Positions 53,613 through 62,322 of a DNA stretch of 64,000 bases are shown piece after piece. Positions within the stretch are counted from its first letter, which is position 1; each line of letters begins with the position of its first letter. A program made the translations under genes and the position numbers. The stretch is from Melittangium boletus DSM 14713. GTDB lineage: Bacteria > Myxococcota > Myxococcia > Myxococcales > Myxococcaceae. Location: the NCBI RefSeq assembly GCF_002305855.1, contig NZ_CP022163.1, forward strand, positions 5,890,292-5,954,291. The letters run 5' to 3'. A model generated the notes under the pieces. The model saw only the letters and a program-made list of their open reading frames with translations, searched no databases and was not told the origin of the DNA.

Positions 53613-53801
53613 ATGGATTACAAGAAGCCGGGGACCGGGAAGGTGAAGGAAGCCCTCAAGCGTGATTGGGAGCAGACCAAGCACGACCTCAACAAGAAGA
53701 AGGGCACGGACCTGAATCAGGACGTGGGCGACACCGTGAAGCAGGCCACGGGCAAGGAGCCGGTGCCGCCTCCCTTCGTGCCGAACATCGACAAGAAGTA
53801 G
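53613..53801 (+). CDS. small basic hypothetical protein
   Basis: A 62-residue protein with a strong AGGGAGG ribosome site 6 bases before ATG. It is highly charged (KVKEALKRDWEQTKHDLNKKKG) and ends PFVPNIDKK. It resembles small stress-type hydrophilic proteins, but no family was recognised. A good terminator follows within 25 bases. Confidence 0.65.
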   Translation: MDYKKPGTGKVKEALKRDWEQTKHDLNKKKGTDLNQDVGDTVKQATGKEPVPPPFVPNIDKK

Positions 53802-53823
53802 TCCGCTTCGGCGCGTCGGTCAT

Positions 53824-53865
53824 GGGCTCCCCCCGGGTTTTCCCGAGGGGAGCTCTTCCTTTTTG
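53824..53865 (+). terminator. intrinsic terminator
   Basis: A 14-base-pair hairpin, GGGCTCCCCCCGGG pairing with CCCGAGGGGAGCTC (one mismatch and one G-U), loop TTTT, followed by TTCCTTTTT. It ends the small gene at 53613-53801 and separates it from the convergent SDR gene. Confidence 0.85.
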
Positions 53866-53893
53866 CTCCACCCACCGTTCAGTGGAGCCGTTC

Positions 53894-54928
53894 TCAGTGC
53901 AGCAGTTCGTTATTGCGCTGGGCCGCCCACCGCGTGAGCTGCGTCACCCATGAGCGGGTGAGGGGCGTCTCGCTGTCGCTGCCGCGGAAGCGCTCGGTGC
54001 TGCCATCCTGCGGCAGCATCCGGTTGAACTGGGCCAGCATCGCCGCCGTCATGTTGGGGGCCAATGTCCGGGCCAGGGCCGCGACCTTCGCCGAGAGCCC
54101 CACCAGTGCCTCCGCGTCACCCCGGCGGCAGGCCTCGAGGATCTTCCGCGCCGCCCGCTCCGCGCTCATCGACGTGCCCGGCAGGGAATCGCCCAGGACG
54201 AACCACGCGTACTCCGCCTCGTGGTCGCCCTTGAAGAACGCGTTGGGCGGGCTGCCCGTGCGCATCAACCCCGGACACACCGTCGTCACCAGGATGCCGT
54301 CCTGTGCCAGCTCCACGCGCAGCCCGTCCGACAATCCCGCCAGCGCGAACTTGCTCGCGCTGTAGGGCAGCAGGTGCGGCACGCTCACGCGCCCGCCAAT
54401 GGACGACACGTTCACGATGCGTCCCCAGCCCCGTCGCTTCATCTCCGGCAGCACCGCCAGGGTCGTGTACAGCGGTCCCCAGAAGTGCACGTTCATCGCC
54501 TCGTCGAAGTCCTCCTCGTTCATGGACTCCAATGGCCCCACCTGGATGAGGCCGGCGTTGTTCACCAGCACATCCACCGCGCCGAAGCGCTCGTGCACCC
54601 GGGACACCATCGCCTCCACCTGTACGCGATCCGTCACGTCGCAGGGAATGGCCATCACCTCGCCACCGGCGCGTTGCAACTCGTCCCGGGCACGCGCCAG
54701 CTCCACCTCTTCCCGAGCGCAGAGCACCACCCGGGCGCCCTCGGCCACGAACTGCCTTGCCATCACCAATCCCAGTCCCCGCGAGCCACCCGTCACCAGC
54801 ACCGTGCGCCCCGAAAAGCTCACGTGCTGTTTGCGCAGGGCCCTCAACCCCATCACCGCGCTCATCCCCGCGGCGGCCAGGGCCCCCAGCGTGATGCGCG
54901 ATGCGTCCTTCTTGTTCCGTCGAGCCAT
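53894..54928 (-). CDS. short-chain dehydrogenase/reductase, membrane-linked
   Basis: A 344-residue SDR. It begins with a basic stretch and a weak hydrophobic segment (ITLGALAAAGMSAVMGLRAL), then the NAD(P)-binding motif TGGSRGLG, NNAG, catalytic Ser in NVSSIGGR and YSASK. The C-terminal 90 residues are extra to the classical SDR. Such long SDRs act on lipids or quinones. It lies 21 bases from the TlpA-like gene upstream, on the same strand. Confidence 0.85.
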   Translation of the reverse strand: MARRNKKDASRITLGALAAAGMSAVMGLRALRKQHVSFSGRTVLVTGGSRGLGLVMARQFVAEGARVVLCAREEVELARARDELQRAGGEVMAIPCDVTDRVQVEAMVSRVHERFGAVDVLVNNAGLIQVGPLESMNEEDFDEAMNVHFWGPLYTTLAVLPEMKRRGWGRIVNVSSIGGRVSVPHLLPYSASKFALAGLSDGLRVELAQDGILVTTVCPGLMRTGSPPNAFFKGDHEAEYAWFVLGDSLPGTSMSAERAARKILEACRRGDAEALVGLSAKVAALARTLAPNMTAAMLAQFNRMLPQDGSTERFRGSDSETPLTRSWVTQLTRWAAQRNNELLH

Positions 54929-54949
54929 GGGTTGTCCTCCCGGTTGGGT

Positions 54950-55435
54950 TCAGGGCGCGATGGCGCCCGAGGAAGTGGATTCGGAGCGGATGAGCTGCCT
55001 CAGCAGGGGCCTCAGCACGGACTCCAGTGCGTCCTCGCCCATGACGCGCAACCGCATGACGAGCGCGCCGTCATAGAGGAGGTAGGCCGGCGTCCCCTCC
55101 ACGCCATACGCCGTGGCCATGGAGCCGTCATCCGCCGCCACGGGGTGGCGGAAGCCCAGCCGCTTCGCCAAGGTCTCCAGACGGTTCGTATCCAGTGCGC
55201 GCCCACGCTCCTCGCCAGGCAGTGGCACGTGCACGCTGATGACCTGGAGTCCCAGGGGTTGGAACTCCTCCAGCAGGGATTTGAACCGGGAGAGCCGGGC
55301 CCGGCTGCCCACGTCCCGTTCGTTCCAGAAGTGCAGGAGCACGGGCCGGCCGTGCAGTTGGTGGACGTGCACCGGGGCGTTGATCCAACCGCCTTCGGGA
55401 TCCAGCAGAGTCAATGGAACGTCGAGTGCGGACAT
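54950..55435 (-). CDS. TlpA/AhpC-like thioredoxin-fold protein lacking the CxxC motif
   Basis: A 161-residue protein with the thioredoxin fold: strand GRPVLLHFWNERD, helix RARLSRFKSLLEEFQPLG, strand LQVISVHVP and cis-Pro loop VEGTPAYLLYDG. In TlpA proteins the WNERD position is WC..C. Here no cysteine is present at all, so it cannot do thiol-disulfide exchange. It may bind a partner. It shares its strand with the SDR and probably a transcript. Confidence 0.75.
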   Translation of the reverse strand: MSALDVPLTLLDPEGGWINAPVHVHQLHGRPVLLHFWNERDVGSRARLSRFKSLLEEFQPLGLQVISVHVPLPGEERGRALDTNRLETLAKRLGFRHPVAADDGSMATAYGVEGTPAYLLYDGALVMRLRVMGEDALESVLRPLLRQLIRSESTSSGAIAP

Positions 55436-55755
55436 GAGCGGACCTCGCGTGGGTGTGGGACTCCGCTCAAGCTATGCATCCGTTGTTGTGCGGCCGACAC
55501 CCGTGCTTCCCCGCTTGTCCTCCCTCCAGACCGAAGGGGGCGCGCTATCCGCTTGATCTTCCAGGAGGTTTCGACGCAGGCGCCCCCCAGCAAGCCGTTC
55601 AGGGTAAACAGGTTCGACGCATTGAGTCGGCAAAGCCAAACTTGTACGGAATCAAAGATTTCCGGTTTCTAAGAAAGCGTTCCTAGACTGGCTCCTCCGC
55701 TTGGCCGCCCGCCAGGCGGGTCCCCGCATTCCCTTCGAGCAGCAGGAGCCCCTTC
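55436..55755. other. 320-base divergent intergenic region
   Basis: This gap separates the minus-strand TlpA-like gene from the plus-strand secreted hydrolase gene. It is less GC-rich at 55590-55690 than its surroundings, which fits a promoter zone, but no clear -35/-10 pair, operator or riboswitch was found. The GC-rich inverted stretch near 55705-55715 is too short to call. Confidence 0.6.
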
Positions 55756-56646
55756 ATGAAGAACAAGTTCATCCACGTGGTCGCCGTGGCCGCCACCCTG
55801 GTTGGTGCCGAGGCCTCGGCCGCCATCAACTACTACACGCTGTGGATCCACGGTAAGAACGACAACAAGACCAAGGGCGGCAACTACACCGACTTTTCCT
55901 ACTGGGGCCCGAGCAGCACCGCGGCTGGCGTGAACAAGAAGGCCGTCAACTGGAACGGCACCCAGAAGATCTCCGTCGAGAACTACCGCGTGCGTGACGC
56001 GCTCGACTGCTTCTGCACCGGCGACAACTGGTGCTACGTCGCGGTGCACAGCGCGGGCGACCTGCAGATCGGCTACGCGCTGTCGCTCTACGGTGGCTCC
56101 ACGCGCAACAAGAAGAACGCCACGCCCAACGCCAACGGCGTGTGCGGCGACGCGGGTGGCACCCAGACAGGTTGGAACATCAAGTGGGTGGACGTGGCCT
56201 CGGGCGCGTCCGGCGGCAGTGAGCTGGCAGACGTGGGCGAGTGGGCGGTGAGTACTCCGCTCGTGGGCGACCTGGTCACCACCACGGCGCGCGCCATGTA
56301 CAACCACAACACCACGCGCTCGGTGTGGTTCTACAACTTCGCCGGGTCCAAGGGCACGCTCTACTCGGGCATCCTCCCGGGCCAGGACGACGAGGCCGTG
56401 GCCTATCACACGACGGGTGGCGTGTCGGGCTCATCCGGCGCCTCGCTGTGCAACCCGGGAGACTGGTTCTGCGGTGGCACGCTCACCCTGGGGACCGACA
56501 AGTGCAGCAGCGGCGAGGCCAAGTGGTCCTACCACTCGGTGAAGCTGCGCGATGATGGCGAGGCCTACGACCACCACGCCGCCGGCAACTGGGCGGGTAT
56601 CGTGGGGACCGTGCGCGCCGACATGGCCGCCAACGCGAAGAAGTAG
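55756..56646 (+). CDS. secreted alpha/beta hydrolase-like protein
   Basis: A 296-residue protein with a signal peptide (MKNKFIHVVAVAATLVGAEASA). The motif WIHGKNDN looks like the oxyanion region, VAVHSAGDLQIGYAL has the Ser of a nucleophile elbow, DDEAVAYHTTGG may give the Asp and DHHAAGNW the His of a lipase-like triad. Cysteines in pairs (CFCTGDNWC, WFCGG) suggest disulfides, as in exported enzymes. Myxobacteria secrete many lipases and proteases for predation; the substrate here is unknown. The next gene starts 31 bases later, so the two form an operon. Confidence 0.7.
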   Translation: MKNKFIHVVAVAATLVGAEASAAINYYTLWIHGKNDNKTKGGNYTDFSYWGPSSTAAGVNKKAVNWNGTQKISVENYRVRDALDCFCTGDNWCYVAVHSAGDLQIGYALSLYGGSTRNKKNATPNANGVCGDAGGTQTGWNIKWVDVASGASGGSELADVGEWAVSTPLVGDLVTTTARAMYNHNTTRSVWFYNFAGSKGTLYSGILPGQDDEAVAYHTTGGVSGSSGASLCNPGDWFCGGTLTLGTDKCSSGEAKWSYHSVKLRDDGEAYDHHAAGNWAGIVGTVRADMAANAKK

Positions 56647-56677
56647 TCTCGTCGCGACGAGAACCGGAAGACTCCTC

Positions 56678-57955
56678 ATGATGCACGATCGCGGCTCCCC
56701 TGGCATGACCGCCCGGCCCTCGCGCCGGAACCGGTGGCTCCTCCTGCTGTTGCCTCTCGTGGTGGGAGGTGGGGGGCTGCTGCTCTCCATGAATCTCTTC
56801 CGGTCCACTCCGGGCCTCGGCGAAGGCGCCGTTCCTGGCGCCTCGTCTCCAGCGCGGGCCGAGGCTCCCGCTCGCGGCTCCGTCCCGTCCTCCACGCTGG
56901 TGGCCGCACAGGTCCAGGCTCCGGTCCTGTCCGCCGAGGACGCCGAGCGCGAAGCCGAACGCCGGTTGTGGCAAGAGCGCCTGGAGCGGGCGCGCTTCTC
57001 TCTCGATTCCTACCGGCGCTCCACGCGCTACCCGCCCGAGTCACGTCCCATCGAGGAGCACCCGGACCGGGTGTATCCAGCCTCGCCCGAGCGCAAGCAG
57101 CCCCTGGGCAAGGAGCGGGGAGACATCGCCCTGCGCCTCAAGCAGGAGAAGGTCTTCGTGGTGGGAGACGAGACCGTGCGCTTCTTCGTGGGCTGCGAGA
57201 ACCGGCACTCGAGCCAGCCCCTGCCGTGCGAGGTGCATTCCGCCTCCGCGCACGAAGCGCCCCACCTGGAAGCCGCGGGACGGACGGGCGCGGTGCCGCT
57301 GGAGTTCAACGACTCGGGGCGGCTGGGTGACGACGTGGCCGGGGATGGAACGTGGACGGTGTCCTTCCAGCCGGGCCGTCAGGGGTTCGCGATGTTCGAG
57401 GGCACCCTGCGCGTCGAGTTCCGCGTGCGGGCCGAGGGCTCAGCCGAGGGCGGAGCGTTCTTCGACATCATGTTCACTCCGTCTCCCCCCGCGGTCTTCA
57501 CTGGCCGGATTCGCGAGGTGGTGGAGCAGGGCTCGCTGCGGCTCTACGCCGGCCTCCAGGTCCGCAAGTCCGGCCGCTACGTGTTCGCGGCGCGGGTGGA
57601 CGACGAGGCGGGCGTGCCCTTCGCGTACCTGGACTTCAACGAGGAGCTGGAGGCCGGAGCGCGCGAGGTGCGCTTCCACATCTCCGGCCTGTTGCTGCAT
57701 GACAAGAATCCCGACTTCCCCCTGCGGCTGCGCGACGTGGATGGCTTCCTCCTGCGTGAGCGGGGAGACCCGGATCGCGAACTGGTGAAGGCGCTCGCGG
57801 GGGTCATCCACTCCACGGGCACCTACTCCCTGGCTCGCTTCTCCCAGGACGAATGGACGAGCGAGGAGCGCGAGCGCTACCTCGCCGAGTTCGGCCGGGA
57901 CGTGGACGAAGCCCAGAAGCACCTGGACGAGCTCGCGGGCAAGGGCGCGCCCTAG
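56678..57955 (+). CDS. anchored partner protein of the secreted hydrolase
   Basis: A 425-residue protein. It has a Met/Arg-rich start, one TM or signal-anchor segment (WLLLLLPLVVGGGGLLLSMNL), a Pro/Ala linker, then an extracytoplasmic part. The region about residues 125-320 is beta-rich, with one or two immunoglobulin-like folds (NDSGRLGDDVAGDGTWTVSF, GRYVFAARVDDEAGVPF). No catalytic motif. It follows the secreted hydrolase and was likely acquired with it; it may be a foldase, chaperone or receptor for that enzyme, as lipase-foldase pairs suggest, but no lipase-foldase motif was seen. A second ATG follows directly on the first. Confidence 0.6.
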   Translation: MMHDRGSPGMTARPSRRNRWLLLLLPLVVGGGGLLLSMNLFRSTPGLGEGAVPGASSPARAEAPARGSVPSSTLVAAQVQAPVLSAEDAEREAERRLWQERLERARFSLDSYRRSTRYPPESRPIEEHPDRVYPASPERKQPLGKERGDIALRLKQEKVFVVGDETVRFFVGCENRHSSQPLPCEVHSASAHEAPHLEAAGRTGAVPLEFNDSGRLGDDVAGDGTWTVSFQPGRQGFAMFEGTLRVEFRVRAEGSAEGGAFFDIMFTPSPPAVFTGRIREVVEQGSLRLYAGLQVRKSGRYVFAARVDDEAGVPFAYLDFNEELEAGAREVRFHISGLLLHDKNPDFPLRLRDVDGFLLRERGDPDRELVKALAGVIHSTGTYSLARFSQDEWTSEERERYLAEFGRDVDEAQKHLDELAGKGAP

Positions 57956-57956
57956 T

Positions 57957-60035
57957 TCAGATGTTGATGCGGGAGCTGATCGTCCGGATGTCCATGCCCA
58001 GCGCCTGGAACTCGGCCGTCCGGGCGCGCAGCAATTCCACGAGCCGCGGATGCACGTCATCCTCCTCGTTGGCCAGGATGAAGCCGTAGTTCGTCTTGGA
58101 CAGCATCCAGGAGATCCACAGCATCTCGGTGGCCTGCTCCGGCGGAGGCGCGACGCTCGGGTCCTCCTCGGCCGCGAGGAACCCGTCCTTGCCCCAGCGC
58201 AGCCCCAGGCAGGCGTACAGCACCTCGCCCGCGTCCTCCCACTGGAGGTTGTTGGCCCACGCATGCCGGAAGGTCGCGAAGAAGAGGACGTAGCGGCACA
58301 ACTGCTTGAGCGCTTCCAGCTCTCCGGGCTGGGGCACGTCGGTGTGGGTCACCGCGCTGACGGCCCGGGGCGGCGGCGCATGGGTCTTCTCGTCCAGGTC
58401 CATGCGCTCGGAGCGCTCGAACCACGGCGCGTCCTTTCCCGGCACCCGCGCCCGCAGGTAGCGGCACACGAAGGCGGGCGCCGAGTGGGCCACGAGATCG
58501 TCCGAGAAGCGCCGCACCTCGCGCCACTGCGCCTCCACCTCGCCCCCATGCTCGGCGAAGAAGGAGTCGATGTGCTCCCCGAGCACCCGCCAGAAAAGCT
58601 GTCCGGCGTGGGCATAGCGGTGTCCCTCGCACACCGGCACCGCGGGTGTGAAGCCCTTCCAGTCGTAGCTGCCCATCAGGTGCAGCAGCCGCGTCTCGAC
58701 GCCTTGCTGGGTCAACGCGCTGGCGCGGGTGATGTACCCAGTGGGCCCGACCAGGAACCCATTGGCGGAGTGGTTGATCAACACCACTTCGCGCAGGTGA
58801 GGCATGAGCAACCAGCGCACGGGGTTGCGCCGCAGGTTGCGGTTCGCGGCGATGGCGTACTGCTCGATGTTGAAGTGGCACTGTCCCAGGTGATTGCCCA
58901 GCTCGGTGTCCAGCGTCGCGCTCACCCGGGCGATGCGCTTGGCGCTCTCCCAGCCGGCACCGTCCTCCGGCGTGAAGGTCCGGCGGGTGAGGGGTGAGCC
59001 TGGCGCCGTCGCTCCGGGCTCGCGCAGGCCCAGGATGATGCGCGTGGGCAGCACGTGGCCCTCCTCCAGCCTCAGCCGCACGTCGACCTCGGGCAGGCAG
59101 TGGACACCGTCCTGCTCGTAGGCGTTCCAGGGGAAGTAGAGCCGGAAGGCATGGGGATCGCCGGAGACCTCGGGGTCGCGGTCCAGGACCGTCGCGAACA
59201 TGCCGTTGAGCAGGCGTTCGCCGAAGAAGGCATCGCTCCGGGTGGAGCCCGGCGCCTCACGCTCCCGACGGACGGTCATCGGCTCGGGGTAGTCCGCCTG
59301 GATCTGCTCCACGCTGGGCGCCATGCCCAGGCGGATCTGGAGCAGGTGCCGGCGCTTGATGACCTCGATGGGGGCCACCGCCTTCAACATCGCCAGGGCG
59401 CGTCCCGGAGCGTAGTCCGTGGGCGGAGTGCCCTGCTCGGTGACGAGCAGCCGGGCCAGCGGCGTCGATGGATCGTATTCCCAGTAGGGCTGCCGGATGG
59501 TGCCGAAGTCGTAGTGCAGCCCTCCGTGGTCATCGGGTCCCCGCTCCGCGCCGATGCGCCGCCAGGTCTCCACCACACGCCCGTCCTTGCGGAAGGTGTG
59601 CTGGGGCTCGAAGAAGCGCAGCTCCAGGTCCGGCAGATCCCCGATTCCCGCGTCGGCGGGGTCGTAGCGGATGGTGAAGTAGCCGTCATCGTCCGTGAGG
59701 CCCTCGCCCAGGTAGTCGTCCGGGGCTCCGGGATCCCGGTCCCACAGCTCGACCTTGAGGTGGTGCAGGGGGATGGGCCCCTGGGGTCCGTCCAACTCGA
59801 AGACCAGACGCCCCGTGGCGACGGCGGGTAGGGTCGAGGGATCCCGGGCGGCTCGGAGGGCGGGGAGGGCGCGGACCCGCGGGGCCAGCTCGCGGCTGAC
59901 GGCGGCGCGCTCGTCGGGGGCCAGGTTCGCGTACCACCGGGCCAGCTCCGAGGAGTCGAGGAGGTCGGATTGCGCGTGTTGAACCTTGAATCCCAGGGTG
60001 GACAGGAATCGAAGGATCCAGGGGGCGAGTCTCAT
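57957..60035 (-). CDS. lipoxygenase-like protein lacking the first iron-ligand histidine
   Basis: A 692-residue protein with a transthyretin-like beta-domain near residues 70-140 (TGRLVFELDGPQG ... DDDGYFTIRYD), then a lipoxygenase-type catalytic fold. Aligned with soybean LOX, H504 is kept in NHLGQCHFNIE (H382) and H509 as H387; H690 and N694 are kept in FRHAWANN (H591, N595), and the terminal Ile is kept in SRINI. H499 is replaced by Thr (in ATLDTELGNH). Without that ligand it may be inactive or use another residue. ATG at 60035 is used; the frame extends further upstream. It is divergent, by 167 bases, from a second lipoxygenase. Confidence 0.78.
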   Translation of the reverse strand: MRLAPWILRFLSTLGFKVQHAQSDLLDSSELARWYANLAPDERAAVSRELAPRVRALPALRAARDPSTLPAVATGRLVFELDGPQGPIPLHHLKVELWDRDPGAPDDYLGEGLTDDDGYFTIRYDPADAGIGDLPDLELRFFEPQHTFRKDGRVVETWRRIGAERGPDDHGGLHYDFGTIRQPYWEYDPSTPLARLLVTEQGTPPTDYAPGRALAMLKAVAPIEVIKRRHLLQIRLGMAPSVEQIQADYPEPMTVRREREAPGSTRSDAFFGERLLNGMFATVLDRDPEVSGDPHAFRLYFPWNAYEQDGVHCLPEVDVRLRLEEGHVLPTRIILGLREPGATAPGSPLTRRTFTPEDGAGWESAKRIARVSATLDTELGNHLGQCHFNIEQYAIAANRNLRRNPVRWLLMPHLREVVLINHSANGFLVGPTGYITRASALTQQGVETRLLHLMGSYDWKGFTPAVPVCEGHRYAHAGQLFWRVLGEHIDSFFAEHGGEVEAQWREVRRFSDDLVAHSAPAFVCRYLRARVPGKDAPWFERSERMDLDEKTHAPPPRAVSAVTHTDVPQPGELEALKQLCRYVLFFATFRHAWANNLQWEDAGEVLYACLGLRWGKDGFLAAEEDPSVAPPPEQATEMLWISWMLSKTNYGFILANEEDDVHPRLVELLRARTAEFQALGMDIRTISSRINI

Positions 60036-60202
60036 TCCCGGGCGAGGGTACCCGAGCCCGGAGACACGCTGAAATGGAGATGAGGTGCCTTCCAGGGCAG
60101 GGGTCGTGTCCTGCGTCCGTGAGGTGCGGTGCGCGCTAGAGGGTTTGTGGTGCGTGCTCCATTTGTCTTGCGGTATGGGTCCTCCCACTCAGGGAGAAAC
60201 CC

Positions 60203-62230
60203 ATGACCGTGGAATACAAGATCAAGATCCGCACGGGTGGCCGGCTGGGCTCGGGGACGGACGCCGACATCTCCGTTGTCCTGGTGGGCTCGGTTGGAGA
60301 GAGCGAGCGGCACAAGCTGGACAAGCGCTTCCATAACGACTTCGAGGCCGGGAAGGAGGACGTCTACACGATCAAATCCCAGGACGTCGGTGACCTGCTC
60401 CTGCTCCGGTTCACCAACTCCGCGGGCTTCGCGAGTGACTGGCTGCTCGACTTCGCCCATGTCACCTCGGGGGACCACAGCTGGCACTTCCCGCACTACC
60501 GCTGGGTCCTGGGCAATTCGACGGTGGAGGTCCTCGAGGGCTCGGCCCAGCTCCCGCAGAACGTGCGGCATGTCCGCGCGGTGGAGGCCCGTCGCGCGCA
60601 GCTCGAGAACCGCCAGAAGATGTACACGTGGCGTCCCGCCGTGGCGACCACGGGGTTGCCCGGCGCGCTCGACATCAGCAAGGAGAAGCCGCTGCCCAAG
60701 GACGAGCTCTACCGGAACCTGACCGAGGGCAGCTACGAGACCGTCATCGCCAAGACCCTGGCCGCGCTCCGCATGGGCATGCCCCTGCTGGCCAAGGCCT
60801 GGAACGGTCTGGTGGACACCATTGATCTCTTCAAGAACCTGGAAGTGCCCCAGCTCGCCCAGCGGTGGCAGGACGACCACGAGTTCGCGCGGCAGGCCGT
60901 CCAGGGCGTGAGCCCGCTGCACATCACGCTCATCCCCGCCCTGCCGGAGGGCTTCCCGCTCACGGATGCCGAGGTGCGCGGCCTGCTGTCCCCGGGCACT
61001 ACCCTGGCTCAGGCGTTCGAGGCGAAGCGGATCTTCCTGCTCGACTTCGAGATCCTCGACGGCATCCCGATGTTCCACCAGGTCAACAAGGAAGGTGTCG
61101 AGGAGCGGCGGTGGGCGCCGGCGTCCCGCTGCCTCCTGTACCTCGAGGACTCGCGCCGGCTCCGGCCGCTCGCGATCCAGCTCGGCCGCGACCCCGCGAA
61201 GGATCCGGTCTTCACCCCGAATGATCCCGAGCACGACTGGCTCGCCGCGAAGATCTACCTGCGTTGCAGCGAGGGCAACACCCACCAGATGGTGTCGCAC
61301 GCGCTGCGCACGCACTTCGTGGTGGAGCCGTTCGTCGTGGCCTCGATGCGCAACCTGTCCGACCCGCACCCCGTCTACAAGCTGATGCGGCGCCACTTCC
61401 GCTACACGCTCGCCATCAACGATGGGGCGCGCAAGGGGCTGCTCGACGCGGGCGGCGTGTTCGACGACTTCATCGCCACCGGCGGTCCGGACAAGGGCCA
61501 CATCAAGCTGGGCCAGAAGGGCTACAGCCGCTGGAAGCTGCTCGACAACAAGCCGCGGCCGGACTTCGAGCGCCGGGGCGTGCTCGACCCGGCCATCCTC
61601 CCGGACTACCCGTACCGGGACGATGCCCTGCCGCTGTGGGACGCGCTGGAGGAGTTCGTGAGCAACGTCCTCTCGCACTTCTACAAGACAGACGCCGACC
61701 TGGTGAACGACACCGAGATGCAGGCCTGGTGGAAGGACCTCACCGAGCACGGCATGCCCGTCGACAAGCTGCCCTGTGCCGAGCTGACGCGCGTGAAGGA
61801 CCTCGTGGACATCCTCACCACCGTGCTCTACACGGGCAGCGTCCATCACGCGGCGGTCAACTACCTCCAGTACGAGCACTACGCCTTCGTGCCGAACGCG
61901 CCGCTGTGCATGCGCCAGCCGCCTCCGACCCAGAAGGGCCTCCTGAAGGAGAAGGACATCTCGGAGATGATTCCGAGCAAGTCCCAGACGCTCTGGCAGG
62001 TCGCCATCGGCCGCGCGCTCGCCAGCTTCGGCGAGGACGAGGAGTTCCTGCTCAACGAGGGTGGATGGCGGGAGACCTACTTCCACGAGCCCGAGTTCCT
62101 CGCCATCCGCGAGCGTTTCCATGACCGGCTGCGTGCCCAGCTCGCCGCCGTGAACGATCGCAACGCGACGCGCGAGGTGCCCTACACGGTGCTCCAGCCC
62201 AACCGGATTCCCTGCGGCATCACCGTCTGA
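60203..62230 (+). CDS. lipoxygenase with N-terminal PLAT domain
   Basis: A 675-residue dioxygenase that adds O2 to polyunsaturated fatty acids. Residues about 1-115 form a PLAT/LH2 lipid-binding domain (YKIKIRTGGRLGSGTDADIS). The catalytic domain has the iron ligands H361 and H366 in THQMVSHALRTHFVVEPF, H549 and N553 in VHHAAVNYLQY, and the C-terminal residue V675 (ending IPCGITV) in place of the usual Ile. NDPEHDWLAAKIYLR before them is typical of the family. Myxobacteria are known to encode active lipoxygenases in pairs. A P450 gene follows after 92 bases on the same strand. ATG follows AGGGAG. Confidence 0.92.
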   Translation: MTVEYKIKIRTGGRLGSGTDADISVVLVGSVGESERHKLDKRFHNDFEAGKEDVYTIKSQDVGDLLLLRFTNSAGFASDWLLDFAHVTSGDHSWHFPHYRWVLGNSTVEVLEGSAQLPQNVRHVRAVEARRAQLENRQKMYTWRPAVATTGLPGALDISKEKPLPKDELYRNLTEGSYETVIAKTLAALRMGMPLLAKAWNGLVDTIDLFKNLEVPQLAQRWQDDHEFARQAVQGVSPLHITLIPALPEGFPLTDAEVRGLLSPGTTLAQAFEAKRIFLLDFEILDGIPMFHQVNKEGVEERRWAPASRCLLYLEDSRRLRPLAIQLGRDPAKDPVFTPNDPEHDWLAAKIYLRCSEGNTHQMVSHALRTHFVVEPFVVASMRNLSDPHPVYKLMRRHFRYTLAINDGARKGLLDAGGVFDDFIATGGPDKGHIKLGQKGYSRWKLLDNKPRPDFERRGVLDPAILPDYPYRDDALPLWDALEEFVSNVLSHFYKTDADLVNDTEMQAWWKDLTEHGMPVDKLPCAELTRVKDLVDILTTVLYTGSVHHAAVNYLQYEHYAFVPNAPLCMRQPPPTQKGLLKEKDISEMIPSKSQTLWQVAIGRALASFGEDEEFLLNEGGWRETYFHEPEFLAIRERFHDRLRAQLAAVNDRNATREVPYTVLQPNRIPCGITV

Positions 62231-62322
62231 GTCGTTGTTCATTCCGTGGCGGCGCCGTGTGTCCCCTCGAGGGGCCGGCGCCGCCTGGTCGCGCCACACC
62301 GGAGTCTCGAAGGAGTCCACCC

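Noticed and set aside
60032..62320. A 762-codon minus-strand frame across the second lipoxygenase
   Set aside because: Antisense shadow; the plus-strand lipoxygenase has all catalytic motifs.
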